The notes: generated from the sequence alone by a model not told the origin. Shown: positions 22,454 to 31,429, counted from the stretch's first letter. The stretch: DNA of 64,000 bases from Rhizohabitans arisaemae (GCF_025996515.1 NZ_BLRH01000060.1:1550001-1614000), one strand, 5' to 3'. Numbers and translations: made by a program.

Positions 22454-23920
22454 GTGCCCAGCCAACAACTCGACCATCTCGACGCGTCTGACAAGGCCAC
22501 GACCACCGTTTCAGGGCGTACCCCGGCCGTGGTCCGGCTCCTGGTGCTCGCCACCTTCGTGGTCATCCTCAACGAGACGATCCTGATCAACGCGATCCCG
22601 CCGCTGATGACCGCGCTGGACATCACCGAGCAGACCGCGCAATGGCTTTCGACCGCCTTCCTGCTGACCATGGCCGCCGTCATCCCGATCACCGGGTGGT
22701 TCCTGCAGCGGGTGTCCACGCGCAGCGCGTACACCACCGCCATGGGCTTGTTCCTGCTCGGCACGGCGTTGGCCGCCGTGGCGCCCTCGTTCGAGGTGCT
22801 GCTGGGCGCCCGTGTCGTCCAGGCGTCCGGGACGGCGGTGATGATGCCGCTGCTGATGACCACCCTGATGCAGGTGGTGCCCGAGTCGGACCGGGGCCGG
22901 GTGATGGGGAACGTCACCCTGGCCATCTCGGTGGCGCCCGCCATGGGCCCGGCGGTCTCGGGGGCGATCCTCCACTTCGGGTCCTGGCGGCTGCTGTTCG
23001 TCGTGGTGTTCCCCATCGCCGCGCTGATCGCATGGCAGGGCCTGAAGCATCTCAAGAACGTCGGGGAGTCCAAGTTCAGCACCATCGACTGGTTGAGCGT
23101 GGTGACCGCGGCCGCCGGTTTCGCCGGCCTGGTGTACGGGCTCAGCCGGTTCGAGGGTGGGGACGTCCGCGTCGCCGCCGCGATCGTGGCGACGGGCCTG
23201 CTCACCATCGCCGTCTTCGTCCTCCGCCAGCTGTCGTTGCAGAAGCGCGGCGTGCCGCTGCTGGACCTGCGCACCCTGCGCCATCGCACCTACACGGTCG
23301 CGCTGATCATGATGGCCACGGCTTTCATGTCGATGTTCGGTTCGATGGTCCTGCTGCCGCTGTACCTGCAGAACGTTCGCGGCCTCAGCGTCTTGGAGAC
23401 CGGACTCCTGGTGATGCCGGGCGGCCTCGCCATGGGGCTGCTCGGGCCGACCGTCGGCCGCCTGTTCGACCGGTTCGGCGGCCGGGTGCTGGTCATCCCC
23501 GGCGCGATCGGGATCACGCTCGCGCTCGCCGGCTTCACCCAGATCACGATGACCATGCCGTACTGGCAGATCCTCGGGCTGCACGTGCTGCTGATGCTGA
23601 GCCTGGCCGCGTCCTTCACCCCGGTGTTCACGCTCGGGCTCGGGGCGGTTCCCCCGCCGCTCTACTCCCACGCCAGCTCGATCCTGGGCACGCTGCAGCA
23701 GGTCTTCGGGGCCATCGGCACCGCGCTCGTGATCACGGTGATGAGCGCGCGAGCGGAGACCCTCAAGGTCTCGGGAGCCACGGAAGCGCTCGCCAACCTC
23801 GGCGGCATGCGGCTGGCGTTCATCATCGGCGCGGGGCTGTCCCTAATCGTGATCGTCACCGCTCTGCTGCTCCCGGCCCGGGCCGAGAGCACCGGCGAGT
23901 TCACGGGGGCCGGCCACTGA
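22454..23920 (+). CDS. DHA2-family MFS multidrug exporter
   Basis: 488 residues from GTG 22454 with GAGGTA upstream. Fourteen hydrophobic segments are expected from the profile, starting LLVLATFVVILNETILINAI, with the motif A-like loop GWFLQRVSTRSAYTT, motif C region VAPAMGPAVSGAIL, and the second half opening with a motif A-like GRLFDRFGGRVL. The order and length fit DHA2 drug:H+ antiporters (EmrB/LmrB type). Substrate unknown. The gene overlaps the convergent glycerate kinase gene by 78 bases. Confidence 0.93.
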   Translation: MPSQQLDHLDASDKATTTVSGRTPAVVRLLVLATFVVILNETILINAIPPLMTALDITEQTAQWLSTAFLLTMAAVIPITGWFLQRVSTRSAYTTAMGLFLLGTALAAVAPSFEVLLGARVVQASGTAVMMPLLMTTLMQVVPESDRGRVMGNVTLAISVAPAMGPAVSGAILHFGSWRLLFVVVFPIAALIAWQGLKHLKNVGESKFSTIDWLSVVTAAAGFAGLVYGLSRFEGGDVRVAAAIVATGLLTIAVFVLRQLSLQKRGVPLLDLRTLRHRTYTVALIMMATAFMSMFGSMVLLPLYLQNVRGLSVLETGLLVMPGGLAMGLLGPTVGRLFDRFGGRVLVIPGAIGITLALAGFTQITMTMPYWQILGLHVLLMLSLAASFTPVFTLGLGAVPPPLYSHASSILGTLQQVFGAIGTALVITVMSARAETLKVSGATEALANLGGMRLAFIIGAGLSLIVIVTALLLPARAESTGEFTGAGH

Positions 23921-25111
23921 ATCCGGTGTGATGAACGCGGCGGCGATCCGCCCGGCGAGCCGTTCGAGGAGCGGCCCGGCCTCGGCCATGCACCGCCGTA
24001 GGTCGGGCTCGACCTCGGTCAGCGCGTACGCGGCCTCGATGCCGGCCGCCCGCAGCTCCTCGTCGTCCACCGAGCGTCGGCCGCAGACCGCCACGACCGG
24101 CACACCGTGCCTGGCCGCGGCGGCTGCGACGCCCACGGGGGCCTTGCCACGCAGCGTCTGCTCGTCGATCGAGCCCTCGCCGGTGATCACCAGGCGGGCG
24201 CCCTGCACGTGCCGGTCGAAGTCCACCAGGTCCAGCAGGTAGCCGATACCCGGCCGGATCGTCGCCGCCAGGAAGGTCAGCGCGCCGAATCCCACGCCGC
24301 CGGCGGCTCCCGTGCCCGGCCGTCCGGCCGGATCCGTCGCACTCGCGACGCCGCCGCGCTCGGCGGTGTCGTCCACCAGCCCAGGGGTGCGCGCGGCGAC
24401 GGCCGCCAGCCGGGCCAGGCCGGCCTCCAGCACGGCCACGTCGCCGGGGGTCGCGCCCTTCTGCGGGCCGTACACGGCCGCAGCGCCGTCCGGCCCGAGC
24501 AGCGGGTTGTCCACGTCGCTCGCCACGACGACTTCGAAGCCGCGGAGCCGGCCGGAGACGTCGATCGCGTGCAGGTCGCGCAGCGCGGCTCCCCCCGGCG
24601 GCAGGTCGTTCCCGGCCGCGTCCAGCATCCGCACGCCGAGCGCCCGGACCAGGCCGGCGCCTCCGTCGGTGCAGGCGCTGCCGCCGAGGCCGAGCACGAT
24701 CCGCGTCGCACCGTGCCGTACGGCGTGGGCGACGAGCTCGCCGGTGCCGCGGCTCGTGGCGGTCAGCGGCTCGGGGGCGGCCCCCTCCGGCAGCCGCCGC
24801 AGGCCCGACGCCTCGGCCAGTTCGATCACCGCGACCCGGCCGTCCGGCTCGTCGCGTACGGCGTAGGCCGCACGGACCCGCTCGCCGACCGGCCCGGTCA
24901 CCTCCGTCTCGACGCGGGTGAACCCGCTCGCGACCACGGCGTCGACGGTGCCGTCGCCGCCGTCGGCGACCGGGAGCCGGACGACGGGCACGCGCCCCGA
25001 AACGGCGGTACGCAGCCCGGCGGCCACGTGGGCGGCCACCTCGGGGGAGGTCAGTGACCCGCGGAACTTGTCCGGCGCGACGATGACCTGCCCTGCCGTA
25101 ATCCCTGTCAT
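23843..25111 (-). CDS. Glycerate kinase
   Basis: 422 residues from ATG 25111 (MTGITAGQVIVAPDKFRGSL). GlxK/GarK-type motifs: APDKFRGSLTSPEVAAHVA, PVADGGDGTVDAVV, TSRGTGELVAHAV, LGLGGSACTDGGAG, ASDVDNPLLGPDGAAAVYGP, QKGATPGDVAVLE, and TGEGSIDEQTLRGKAPVGVA. It phosphorylates D-glycerate to 2- or 3-phosphoglycerate. About 40 residues longer than usual, because the tail runs into the 3' end of the MFS gene. It follows the catabolic operon on the same strand but 412 bases away, so a link (for example glycerate from a sugar acid) is possible but not shown. Confidence 0.94.
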   Translation of the reverse strand: MTGITAGQVIVAPDKFRGSLTSPEVAAHVAAGLRTAVSGRVPVVRLPVADGGDGTVDAVVASGFTRVETEVTGPVGERVRAAYAVRDEPDGRVAVIELAEASGLRRLPEGAAPEPLTATSRGTGELVAHAVRHGATRIVLGLGGSACTDGGAGLVRALGVRMLDAAGNDLPPGGAALRDLHAIDVSGRLRGFEVVVASDVDNPLLGPDGAAAVYGPQKGATPGDVAVLEAGLARLAAVAARTPGLVDDTAERGGVASATDPAGRPGTGAAGGVGFGALTFLAATIRPGIGYLLDLVDFDRHVQGARLVITGEGSIDEQTLRGKAPVGVAAAAARHGVPVVAVCGRRSVDDEELRAAGIEAAYALTEVEPDLRRCMAEAGPLLERLAGRIAAAFITPDSVAGPRELAGALGPGREQQSGDDHD

Positions 25112-25387
25112 GTCAGGTCCCTCCCGCTGATCGTCACCCGAAGGGCGTTTCCAAAACGGCCCACCCGTATGGGCGGGCGAGAAGGCGAACCCCTTGGTTT
25201 CAGCTGCCGTCGTGCAGATCGGGTCGGCCTTTCGGCTGCGCACCCGGTCGGCGGGATGCACACCGATGCGTCGTTGAAGGCCATGATCGACCAGTGGCCG
25301 GCCATCGGCATATCCGGCCGCGGCCCGTGTCCGGAACCGGAGGCAGACTGCCGGCGATCCGCACCGGTGATGTCGGGCATAACCTGA

Positions 25388-25445
25388 AACGGGACTCCAG
25401 TTGATCTTCCTGCTCGGTCGCAAGACGATCTATGAGAGTCCCGTT
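25388..25445. repeat. 10-bp inverted repeat in gap before glycerate kinase
   Basis: AACGGGACTC (25388-25397) and GAGTCCCGTT (25436-25445) are exact inverted repeats enclosing 38 bases. It lies 79 bases beyond the end of the nine-gene operon and upstream of glycerate kinase, so it may be a terminator, operator or small mobile-element remnant. The rest of 25112-25523 shows no gene. Confidence 0.5.
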
Positions 25446-25523
25446 GCCTGCCGTCAGGTCGTGACGAACAGCCGATCGGTTCACACGCACCGCGTGGTCA
25501 CCTTGGATCGGCTGCCGGTCGTC

Positions 25524-26381
25524 TCAAACGACGCGCACCTGGTTGGCGACGCTGCCGATGCCCTCCACGTGCACCGTCACCGTGTCGCCGTCCTGGATCA
25601 GGAGCGGGGGTTTGCGGGCGAAGCCCACACCCGGCGGAGTGCCCGTCAGGATCAGGTCCCCCGGTTCGAGCGTCATGTAGCGGGAAACGTAGGAGATGAT
25701 CTCCGCCACGGAGAAGATCATCTCGGCCGTCGAACAGTCCTGCACGACCTGGTCGTTCAGCCGGGTGGTGATGCGCAGTGCCTGAGGGTCTTCGACATCT
25801 TCGGCGAGCACCACGATCGGCGAGGCCGGGCAGAAACCGTCGGCGGACTTGCCACGGAGCCATTGACCGTCGGAGAACTGGGCGTCCCGCGCCGACAGGT
25901 CGTTCGCCGCGACGTAGCCGAGGACATGGTCGAGCGCCTCGTCCGGGGGGACGTTGCTCGCCCGGCTCCCGATCACGACGGCCAACTCCCCCTCATAGTC
26001 GAGCCGGCCGGAGATGTCGCTCGGTACCTCGACGACGGCGCCGTCGGCGCGCAGCGTGTTGGGGAACTTCGCGAACAGGAGCGGCTTGGCGGGGGCCTGC
26101 ACCCCCGACTCGTCCGCGTGGTCGAGGTAGTTGAGACCGACGCACAGGATCTTCGAAGGGTTCGCGACCGGCGCGAGCAGTTCGAGGTCGTCGACCGGAA
26201 CCTGCACGTCGTCACCGTCCGCGCGCCATGCACCGGTGTGCAGCGCCTCCCGCAGGACGTCGGCGGCGGGGTGCTCGGACTCGGTCGCGAGCACCGTCGC
26301 CTTGCCGTCCGAGATCCGGACGAGCACGACCTGGCCGCCCAGACGAGCGCGCGCCAGACCTCGGATCGAGGCCGCCGTCAC
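25524..26381 (-). CDS. Fumarylacetoacetate hydrolase (FAH) family protein
   Basis: 285 residues. A short N-terminal domain (about 1-65) is followed by the FAH fold: NPSKILCVGLNYLDHADESG, PLLFAKFPNTL, the metal Glu pair in LDYEGELAVVIG, VLGYVAANDLSARDAQFSDG, WLRGKSADGFCP, MIFSVAEIISYVSRYMTLEP and GDLILTGTPPGVG. FAH proteins are Mg-dependent and cleave C-C bonds of diketones or decarboxylate/hydrolyse keto acids. As the last gene of the operon, overlapping BKACE by ATGA, it probably acts on a ketoacid or lactone-derived intermediate. Confidence 0.93.
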   Translation of the reverse strand: MTAASIRGLARARLGGQVVLVRISDGKATVLATESEHPAADVLREALHTGAWRADGDDVQVPVDDLELLAPVANPSKILCVGLNYLDHADESGVQAPAKPLLFAKFPNTLRADGAVVEVPSDISGRLDYEGELAVVIGSRASNVPPDEALDHVLGYVAANDLSARDAQFSDGQWLRGKSADGFCPASPIVVLAEDVEDPQALRITTRLNDQVVQDCSTAEMIFSVAEIISYVSRYMTLEPGDLILTGTPPGVGFARKPPLLIQDGDTVTVHVEGIGSVANQVRVV

Positions 26382-27256
26382 CGGCTCACCCCGGCGATCC
26401 GCCGAGCCTCCTCGACGTTCGCGATCGGGCGGCCGATCTGCTGGGCCATCTTGACGACGACCTCCACCAACTCGGCGTTGCTGCGCGAGGCCTCACCGCC
26501 GGGCAGGTAGGGGTTGTCCTCCCAGCCGACACGGACGTGGCCGCCCAGCGCGATGGCGAGCGGCAGCAGCTTCCACTGCGCGACCGGGTCCATCACACTG
26601 ACGTTCCAGTTCGTGTTCGGCGGGAGGTGGTTGACCATGTACATGAGCGCGTCCGGGGTCGGCGGCGTCCATGCGCCACCCGCCCAGCCGAAGAACAGGG
26701 TGGCCCACGCCTTCTCCTTCAGCAGGCCCTGCCGCCGGACGTACTCAAGGTTCCAGAACGCTCCGGTGTAGAAGCACTCGATCTCCGGCTTCACCCCGTG
26801 CGCCTCCGCCGCGGTGACGAACTCCACGAGCTCGTCCCGCGGGTGCAGGGAGTACATCTCGTTGGCGGGGTAGGCCGGGTCGGGCTGGAAGTACTCGTCG
26901 TGCACGTTGAAGGCGTAGGACATCATGTCGGGCCTGAGCGACATCAGCTCGACCTTCTCCGGAAGCCGGGCGCTGGCGATGCCGAACTGCATGATCGGAT
27001 CGGTGCCCACGGTCCGGATCTTCTCGGTGAGATCCCTCCAGCCGTCGAAGTCGATCTTCGACAGCTTCTTGCCGTCGGCCTGGATGGCGTCCTCCAGGTA
27101 GTGAACACCGTGGTGGTGGACCAGCGTCGCACCCGCGTTCACCGAGTCGATGTACTCCTGGGCGACCTTGTCGGTGTCCTCGATGGCCGGCATGCCCTTG
27201 TAGCCGGGATAGGACATCGTGCTGTCGGCCGTCACGGTGATGATCAGGGGATCCAT
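26378..27256 (-). CDS. Beta-keto acid cleavage enzyme (BKACE, DUF849 family)
   Basis: 292 residues from ATG 27256 with AGGAGA upstream. BKACE enzymes condense a beta-keto acid with acetyl-CoA, releasing acetoacetate and a new acyl-CoA, using a zinc ion in a TIM barrel. The N-terminal metal region is ATLVHHHGVHY (His 47-49, 52) in place of the usual HxH pair context; the C-terminal signature GGHVRVGWEDNPYLPGGEAS with SNAELVEVV is intact. Specificity in this family depends on pocket residues and cannot be read here. It overlaps the FAH gene by 4 bases and follows a Gfo-type dehydrogenase by 111 bases. Confidence 0.92.
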   Translation of the reverse strand: MDPLIITVTADSTMSYPGYKGMPAIEDTDKVAQEYIDSVNAGATLVHHHGVHYLEDAIQADGKKLSKIDFDGWRDLTEKIRTVGTDPIMQFGIASARLPEKVELMSLRPDMMSYAFNVHDEYFQPDPAYPANEMYSLHPRDELVEFVTAAEAHGVKPEIECFYTGAFWNLEYVRRQGLLKEKAWATLFFGWAGGAWTPPTPDALMYMVNHLPPNTNWNVSVMDPVAQWKLLPLAIALGGHVRVGWEDNPYLPGGEASRSNAELVEVVVKMAQQIGRPIANVEEARRIAGVSR

Positions 27257-27367
27257 GGGGTCTCCTTGTTGGTTTCTCTGCACATTGGGAGGTGGTTCGG
27301 GGGTGATGCGGGCAGCCTCGGATCGCGCCACGCCCTGGACGGGCGGGCGCGGCTCGGGTCGGACCGC

Positions 27368-28390
27368 TTAGAGCGTGACGGGCGAGCCCGTGGCCACCGA
27401 CTCGTAGGCGAGCTCGATGATGCGCACCGCGTACGCGCCGTCCTCGGGCGCGACGGCGGTCGGCTCGTCCTTCGCGATCGAACGGGCGAAGCTCTCGATC
27501 CCGGCTGAGATCGAGTTGTACTTCCAGGTACGCGGCTCGTAGGCCGTACCGGGCAACGGCGAGCCGGCATGGTCGCGCTTGCCCCGGAAAATCATGGCCG
27601 GCGGGTTCTGGTGCTGGTCGACGACGATGAGCCCTTCGGTCCCGTGCACCTCGAGGCGCTCGTTCCACGGCCCACCGGAGGTGAAGGTGGACTCGACGGA
27701 GAAGAGCGCGCCCGAACGCATTCGGCCGCATACGATCGACCAGTCCTCGACCTGGCTGGCGTCGACGAGTCGCTCGGAAAGCGCCCTGAGCGAGGCGACT
27801 TCACCGAACATCCACTTCAGCAGGTAGAAGGAGTGCGCACCGGCGTCGATGATGGTGCCGCCGCCCGAGCCGTCCTGGCGTCCCTTCCACAGTTTCGGGT
27901 TGCCGAGCCGTTCGAACTCATTGCCGCTGATGAGGGTACGGACGAGTGTCACGTCCCCGATCTCGCCGCCGGTGATGGCGTCCAGGGCCGCCTGGTAGGC
28001 GGGGATGAACCGCGTGTTCTCGTTGACGGTGAACTTGAGACCCTTGTCGGCCGCGAGGGTGACGAGTTCGCGCGCGTGCGCGGCGTCGACGGTCATGGGC
28101 TTCTCGATCAGAACGTGCTTGCCCGCTTCCAGGAACTCGCGCGCGACCTTGTAGTGCACGTTGTGGGGAAGCACGAGGTCGACGGCCTGGACTCGATCGT
28201 CCTCCAGGAGCCGGCGGTAGTCGGTGCCGGCCTCCGCACCGAGGGACTCCGCCGTCCGTACGGCGACGGCCTCGTCCAGGTCGCAGACGACCACGGCCTC
28301 CAGGCCGTCCGCCCGCCGGTAGGCGAGGTGGTGGGCGAGCTGGTAGATCTCGCCGAGGCCGACGACGCCGAAGCGTACCGGTCCGGTCAC
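27368..28390 (-). CDS. Gfo/Idh/MocA family NAD(P)-dependent oxidoreductase
   Basis: 340 residues. N-terminal Rossmann domain: VRFGVVGLGEIYQLAHHLAY (GxGxxx variant), VVVCDLDEA, and VLIEKPMTVDAAHARELV with the EKP Lys. The C-terminal alpha/beta domain begins near 125 and has GGTIIDAGAHSFYLLKWMFG with the catalytic-region Asp/His. Members oxidise or reduce a hydroxyl on sugars, inositols or sugar acids. It overlaps the isomerase-like gene by 4 bases (ATGA). Probable role is oxidation of a secondary alcohol during breakdown of the imported compound. Confidence 0.94.
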   Translation of the reverse strand: MTGPVRFGVVGLGEIYQLAHHLAYRRADGLEAVVVCDLDEAVAVRTAESLGAEAGTDYRRLLEDDRVQAVDLVLPHNVHYKVAREFLEAGKHVLIEKPMTVDAAHARELVTLAADKGLKFTVNENTRFIPAYQAALDAITGGEIGDVTLVRTLISGNEFERLGNPKLWKGRQDGSGGGTIIDAGAHSFYLLKWMFGEVASLRALSERLVDASQVEDWSIVCGRMRSGALFSVESTFTSGGPWNERLEVHGTEGLIVVDQHQNPPAMIFRGKRDHAGSPLPGTAYEPRTWKYNSISAGIESFARSIAKDEPTAVAPEDGAYAVRIIELAYESVATGSPVTL

Positions 28391-29265
28391 TGGTCAGCAC
28401 CCCCTTCGAGGCGTTCGCGAACGATGCGCCGGTTGTGGGTGAGCGATGCCATCACCCGTGATTCGTGCCGGAAGACGGCCACCGACACGACGCCGTCGAA
28501 CCCGACCTCACGGAGGGCGTCGAACACCTCGTCCCAGTCGATGTCGCCCTGTCCGATGTCGAGGTGCTGGTGGTTGCGCACCCCGGGACTTCCGGGATTG
28601 AGGAAGGTACGGCCGGGCAGCAGGGTGTCCGCCAGGTGGACGTGGTCCATGGTGTCGCCCGCGTAGGTGATGATGTCGCGGTTGACGTTCTTGAAGTGAC
28701 CACGCTCGTCTTCCACACCGGTGAGGTAGAACGTGTGCGGCACGCAGTGCAGGTAGGTGACGTGGTCGCTCTGCAGTCCCCGGATGAAGTCGACGGCTCC
28801 GATGCCGGATTCCACCCAGTCGCCCGGATGTGGTTCGAGCGCGAGCGTGATGCCCTCGGACTCCGCCAGCGGCAGCACCTCCGCCAGGGAGCGGCGCATC
28901 GCGGCCTCGCCGGCCTGCGGGGTGGACGGATGTCCGGTGAACTCGGAGTTGATGCGGTCGCAGCCCAGGTCGACGGCGAGCTGGATGGTCTGCTTCCAGT
29001 AGCCGACCGCGGCCTGCCGGATGTCCTCCTCCGAGCTTCCCCAGGCCTGCTCGATGAAGATGGACGCGATCTCGACGCCGTGGGTCTTCGACGCCTCCGC
29101 GATCTCGGCGATCTTCGCCTTCGACGCCCGTCTGCCGCCGTAGCTCGGCATCACGTCGGGCCGTGGCGAGAGCTCCAGATAGTCGAAGCCCGCCTCCCGC
29201 ACAGTCGAGAACACTGTGTCGATTGGCTGTGGACGCAGCATCCACGTATCGGTTGCGATCTTCAT
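28387..29265 (-). CDS. Sugar phosphate isomerase/epimerase family TIM barrel
   Basis: 292 residues of the xylose isomerase-like (AP endonuclease 2) barrel: GFDYLELSPRPDVM, HGVEIASIFIEQAWGSSEED, LALEPHPGDWVESG with a metal Glu, THVHLADTL-like segment DHVHLADTLLPGRTF and the final Glu/Asp region DWDEVFDALREVGFDGVVSV. Such proteins isomerise keto/aldose sugars or epimerise inosose and tagatose-like compounds. Overlaps both neighbours by 4 bases, so it is tightly coupled to the dehydrogenases. Substrate unknown. Confidence 0.9.
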   Translation of the reverse strand: MKIATDTWMLRPQPIDTVFSTVREAGFDYLELSPRPDVMPSYGGRRASKAKIAEIAEASKTHGVEIASIFIEQAWGSSEEDIRQAAVGYWKQTIQLAVDLGCDRINSEFTGHPSTPQAGEAAMRRSLAEVLPLAESEGITLALEPHPGDWVESGIGAVDFIRGLQSDHVTYLHCVPHTFYLTGVEDERGHFKNVNRDIITYAGDTMDHVHLADTLLPGRTFLNPGSPGVRNHQHLDIGQGDIDWDEVFDALREVGFDGVVSVAVFRHESRVMASLTHNRRIVRERLEGGADQ

Positions 29266-30398
29266 CTCAGTTCCTCACTGATCGTTGTGCCTGTCTGCGA
29301 AGGCTTCTTCGTCTGTTGCCCACCGGCCCCGGGCCGGCGCAGCGCCTCGTGCGTGATGAGGACCCGGCCGTGTGCTTGACCGCTTCGCAGGCGAGCAAGT
29401 GCTTCGTTGACGCGATCGAGCGGGTACTCCTCGTCCAGCGGAGGAGTGATGACGCCCTCGGCGAGCAGCCGCAGCGCGTCGTGCTGATCGCTCCGATCGC
29501 CGTTGCGCGAACCGACGATCTCCAGCTCGCGCTGGGCGATGGTCGTCGAGCTGATGCCGGGGAAGTCGGGTTCCTCGCCGACCACGACGATCCGACCACG
29601 ACGGCGCACATACCGGGCGGCGTCGGCCATCGACGTCGACGATCCGACCAGGTCGATCACCAGGTCCACGCCGTCGGCGGCGTCGGCGGCACCGGCTCGG
29701 GACTCGGCCCAGGCATGAAGAACCGGCACGCGGTCCGCCGCGGACGCCGACACGGTGTGGTCGGCCCCGTTGCGGATCGCGAGCGCCAGGTTCTCCTCGC
29801 GCACGTCGACGGCCGCGGCCGACACATCGGCGTCGACCAGGAGCTGGAGGAGGATCTGCCCGATACCGCCCGCGCCGATCACGACCGCGGTCCGTACCGG
29901 TGTCACCGTGCCGCGACGGAAGGCGTGCACGGCCGTGACGACCGCGCAGCTCGAAAGCCCCGCGACCCTGGGATCGAGTCCAGCGGGAACCTTCAGGAGG
30001 TTCCGGGCAGGTGCGGCGAAGTACTCCGCGAAGCCCCCCGGCAGCGTCACACCCAGGATCCCGCGCAGGTGCAGCGCCTGCGCGTCGGCGCCGGCCCGGG
30101 TGAAGCGGCAGTCCCTGTCCGCGACGAACAGATGGGGCACGACCACCTCGCCGACGTCTACCTCCGACACCGCCGAGCCGCGTTCGACCACGATGCCCGC
30201 GGGTTCGTGGCCCATGATGTGCGGCAGTTCGGGCACATAGGCCAAGCCGTCTTGGATGTGCAGGTCGGTACGGCAGACGCCGCTGGACAGCGTCCGTACC
30301 AGAACCTCATCGGGCCCGATCGAAGGGACGGGTACCTCGCGGATCTCCAGCGGCCGATCGATCCCGGTCAGGAGCGCGGCGCGCATGGTGGCACTCAC
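29262..30398 (-). CDS. Zinc-type medium-chain alcohol dehydrogenase
   Basis: 378 residues from GTG 30398, chosen because GTGA overlaps the upstream stop; ATG 30386 is the alternative. MDR features: catalytic zinc Cys in SSGVCRTDLHIQDG, MGHEPAGIVVERG, Rossmann AVVIGAGGIGQILLQLLVDA, and ELEIVGSRNGD near the end. The structural zinc lobe, normally four Cys, is largely lost here (only DRDCRFTRAG remains), yet the alignment around it is otherwise intact. It would oxidise an alcohol to a keto or aldehyde group, possibly the beta-hydroxyl that gives the BKACE substrate; that is inference. Confidence 0.92.
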   Translation of the reverse strand: MSATMRAALLTGIDRPLEIREVPVPSIGPDEVLVRTLSSGVCRTDLHIQDGLAYVPELPHIMGHEPAGIVVERGSAVSEVDVGEVVVPHLFVADRDCRFTRAGADAQALHLRGILGVTLPGGFAEYFAAPARNLLKVPAGLDPRVAGLSSCAVVTAVHAFRRGTVTPVRTAVVIGAGGIGQILLQLLVDADVSAAAVDVREENLALAIRNGADHTVSASAADRVPVLHAWAESRAGAADAADGVDLVIDLVGSSTSMADAARYVRRRGRIVVVGEEPDFPGISSTTIAQRELEIVGSRNGDRSDQHDALRLLAEGVITPPLDEEYPLDRVNEALARLRSGQAHGRVLITHEALRRPGAGGQQTKKPSQTGTTISEELR

Positions 30399-31429
30399 CG
30401 CCACCGCTCCGCCCACCCTTCGAAGAAGCGGGTCGCCGCTTCGGCGGTCGACTCGTAGTACCCGTAGCACCCCTCGGTGGTCACCAGGGTCGGCAGACGA
30501 AGCCCGGCGATACGGCGGCCGAGGACGCCGAAGTGCTCCACCTCCAGGCGGAGCAGACCGAACCCCTGCTCCCGATGGGCGTCGTAGCCCAAGGCGAGGA
30601 CGAGATACCTGGGTTCGAAGCGGCCGATCGCCTCCAGCGCCGTCTCAAGCGCGGGCGCGTAGACGTCGAACCCCGAGCCGGTGGGCAGCGGGAGGTTGAG
30701 GTTGGTGTGGGGCGCGCCCGAGCCTCCGGTCTCCTCCGCGAATCCGGCGACGTGCGGCCAGCCCTCGGCGTGGATCGAGACCGTCAGAACCGACGGGTCG
30801 TCGTAGAACACCGCCTGGGTGCCGTTCCCGTGGTCCTGGTCGATGTCGAGTACGGCGACCCGGCCGCTGCGGGAAAGCTCGCGCGCCGCGATGGCGGCGT
30901 TCGCGAACAGGCAGAGACCGCCGCCCACGGTGGGCAGGGCGTGGTGACCCGGAGGCCGGGACGGCACGAGTATCAACGCCGGATCCGCGGTTCGCGCGGC
31001 GACCGTGTCCGCGAGCCATCCGGCCCCCTGCCGGCACGCGGCCGCACTTCGCAGCGCTCCCTCGCACACCGCGGGTGTGGCCCGCGTGACCTCGTCGAAG
31101 AAGTACTGCGTGTGCCGCCCCTCGAAGGTGCGCGGCTCGGACACCCGGAGCTCGGGAAGCGCGACGACGTTCAGGGGGAACTTCGTGGCGCCCTCCGGTC
31201 GCCGGCTGCCGTCCCTGACGAAGTCGACGTACTCGCGGCTGTGCACGCTCAGCGCCGCCGTCTCGTCGTCCTCCTCCGGCACGAGCCGCTTCGCGGTCGG
31301 GAACGTTCCACGGTAGGCCGCCAACGTCGCCGTGACCGATGTCGGGTAGACGAGGTCGGGAAACTCCTGGTGTTCGACATAGGGGTCGGTCATCTCGGCG
31401 ATGACCGCGGTCACGTCTACGGTGTTCAT
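30395..31429 (-). CDS. HDAC/acetylpolyamine amidohydrolase-like deacetylase
   Basis: 344 residues, ATG 31429 overlapping the permease stop (ATGA). Arginase-deacetylase fold motifs: LSVHSREYVDFV, VPSRPPGHHALPTVGGGLCL with the His pair, LDIDQDHGNGTQAVFYDDPS, VSIHAEGWPH, and ALGYDAHREQGFG. The usual zinc motif DxDxHHGNG reads D195-I-D197-Q-D199-H200-G here, so the zinc His is replaced by Asp199; the third ligand Asp in GYDAH is kept, and the Tyr loop reads EGCYGY instead of EGGY. Family members remove acetyl groups from polyamines, acetoin-related or other amides. Next to a polyamine-type importer, it probably deacylates the imported substrate. Confidence 0.87.
   Translation of the reverse strand: MNTVDVTAVIAEMTDPYVEHQEFPDLVYPTSVTATLAAYRGTFPTAKRLVPEEDDETAALSVHSREYVDFVRDGSRRPEGATKFPLNVVALPELRVSEPRTFEGRHTQYFFDEVTRATPAVCEGALRSAAACRQGAGWLADTVAARTADPALILVPSRPPGHHALPTVGGGLCLFANAAIAARELSRSGRVAVLDIDQDHGNGTQAVFYDDPSVLTVSIHAEGWPHVAGFAEETGGSGAPHTNLNLPLPTGSGFDVYAPALETALEAIGRFEPRYLVLALGYDAHREQGFGLLRLEVEHFGVLGRRIAGLRLPTLVTTEGCYGYYESTAEAATRFFEGWAERWR

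Noticed and set aside
25112-25423. N-terminal extension of glycerate kinase
   Set aside because: The conserved kinase start MTGITAGQVIVAPDKF fits ATG 25111; the upstream residues have no family match.
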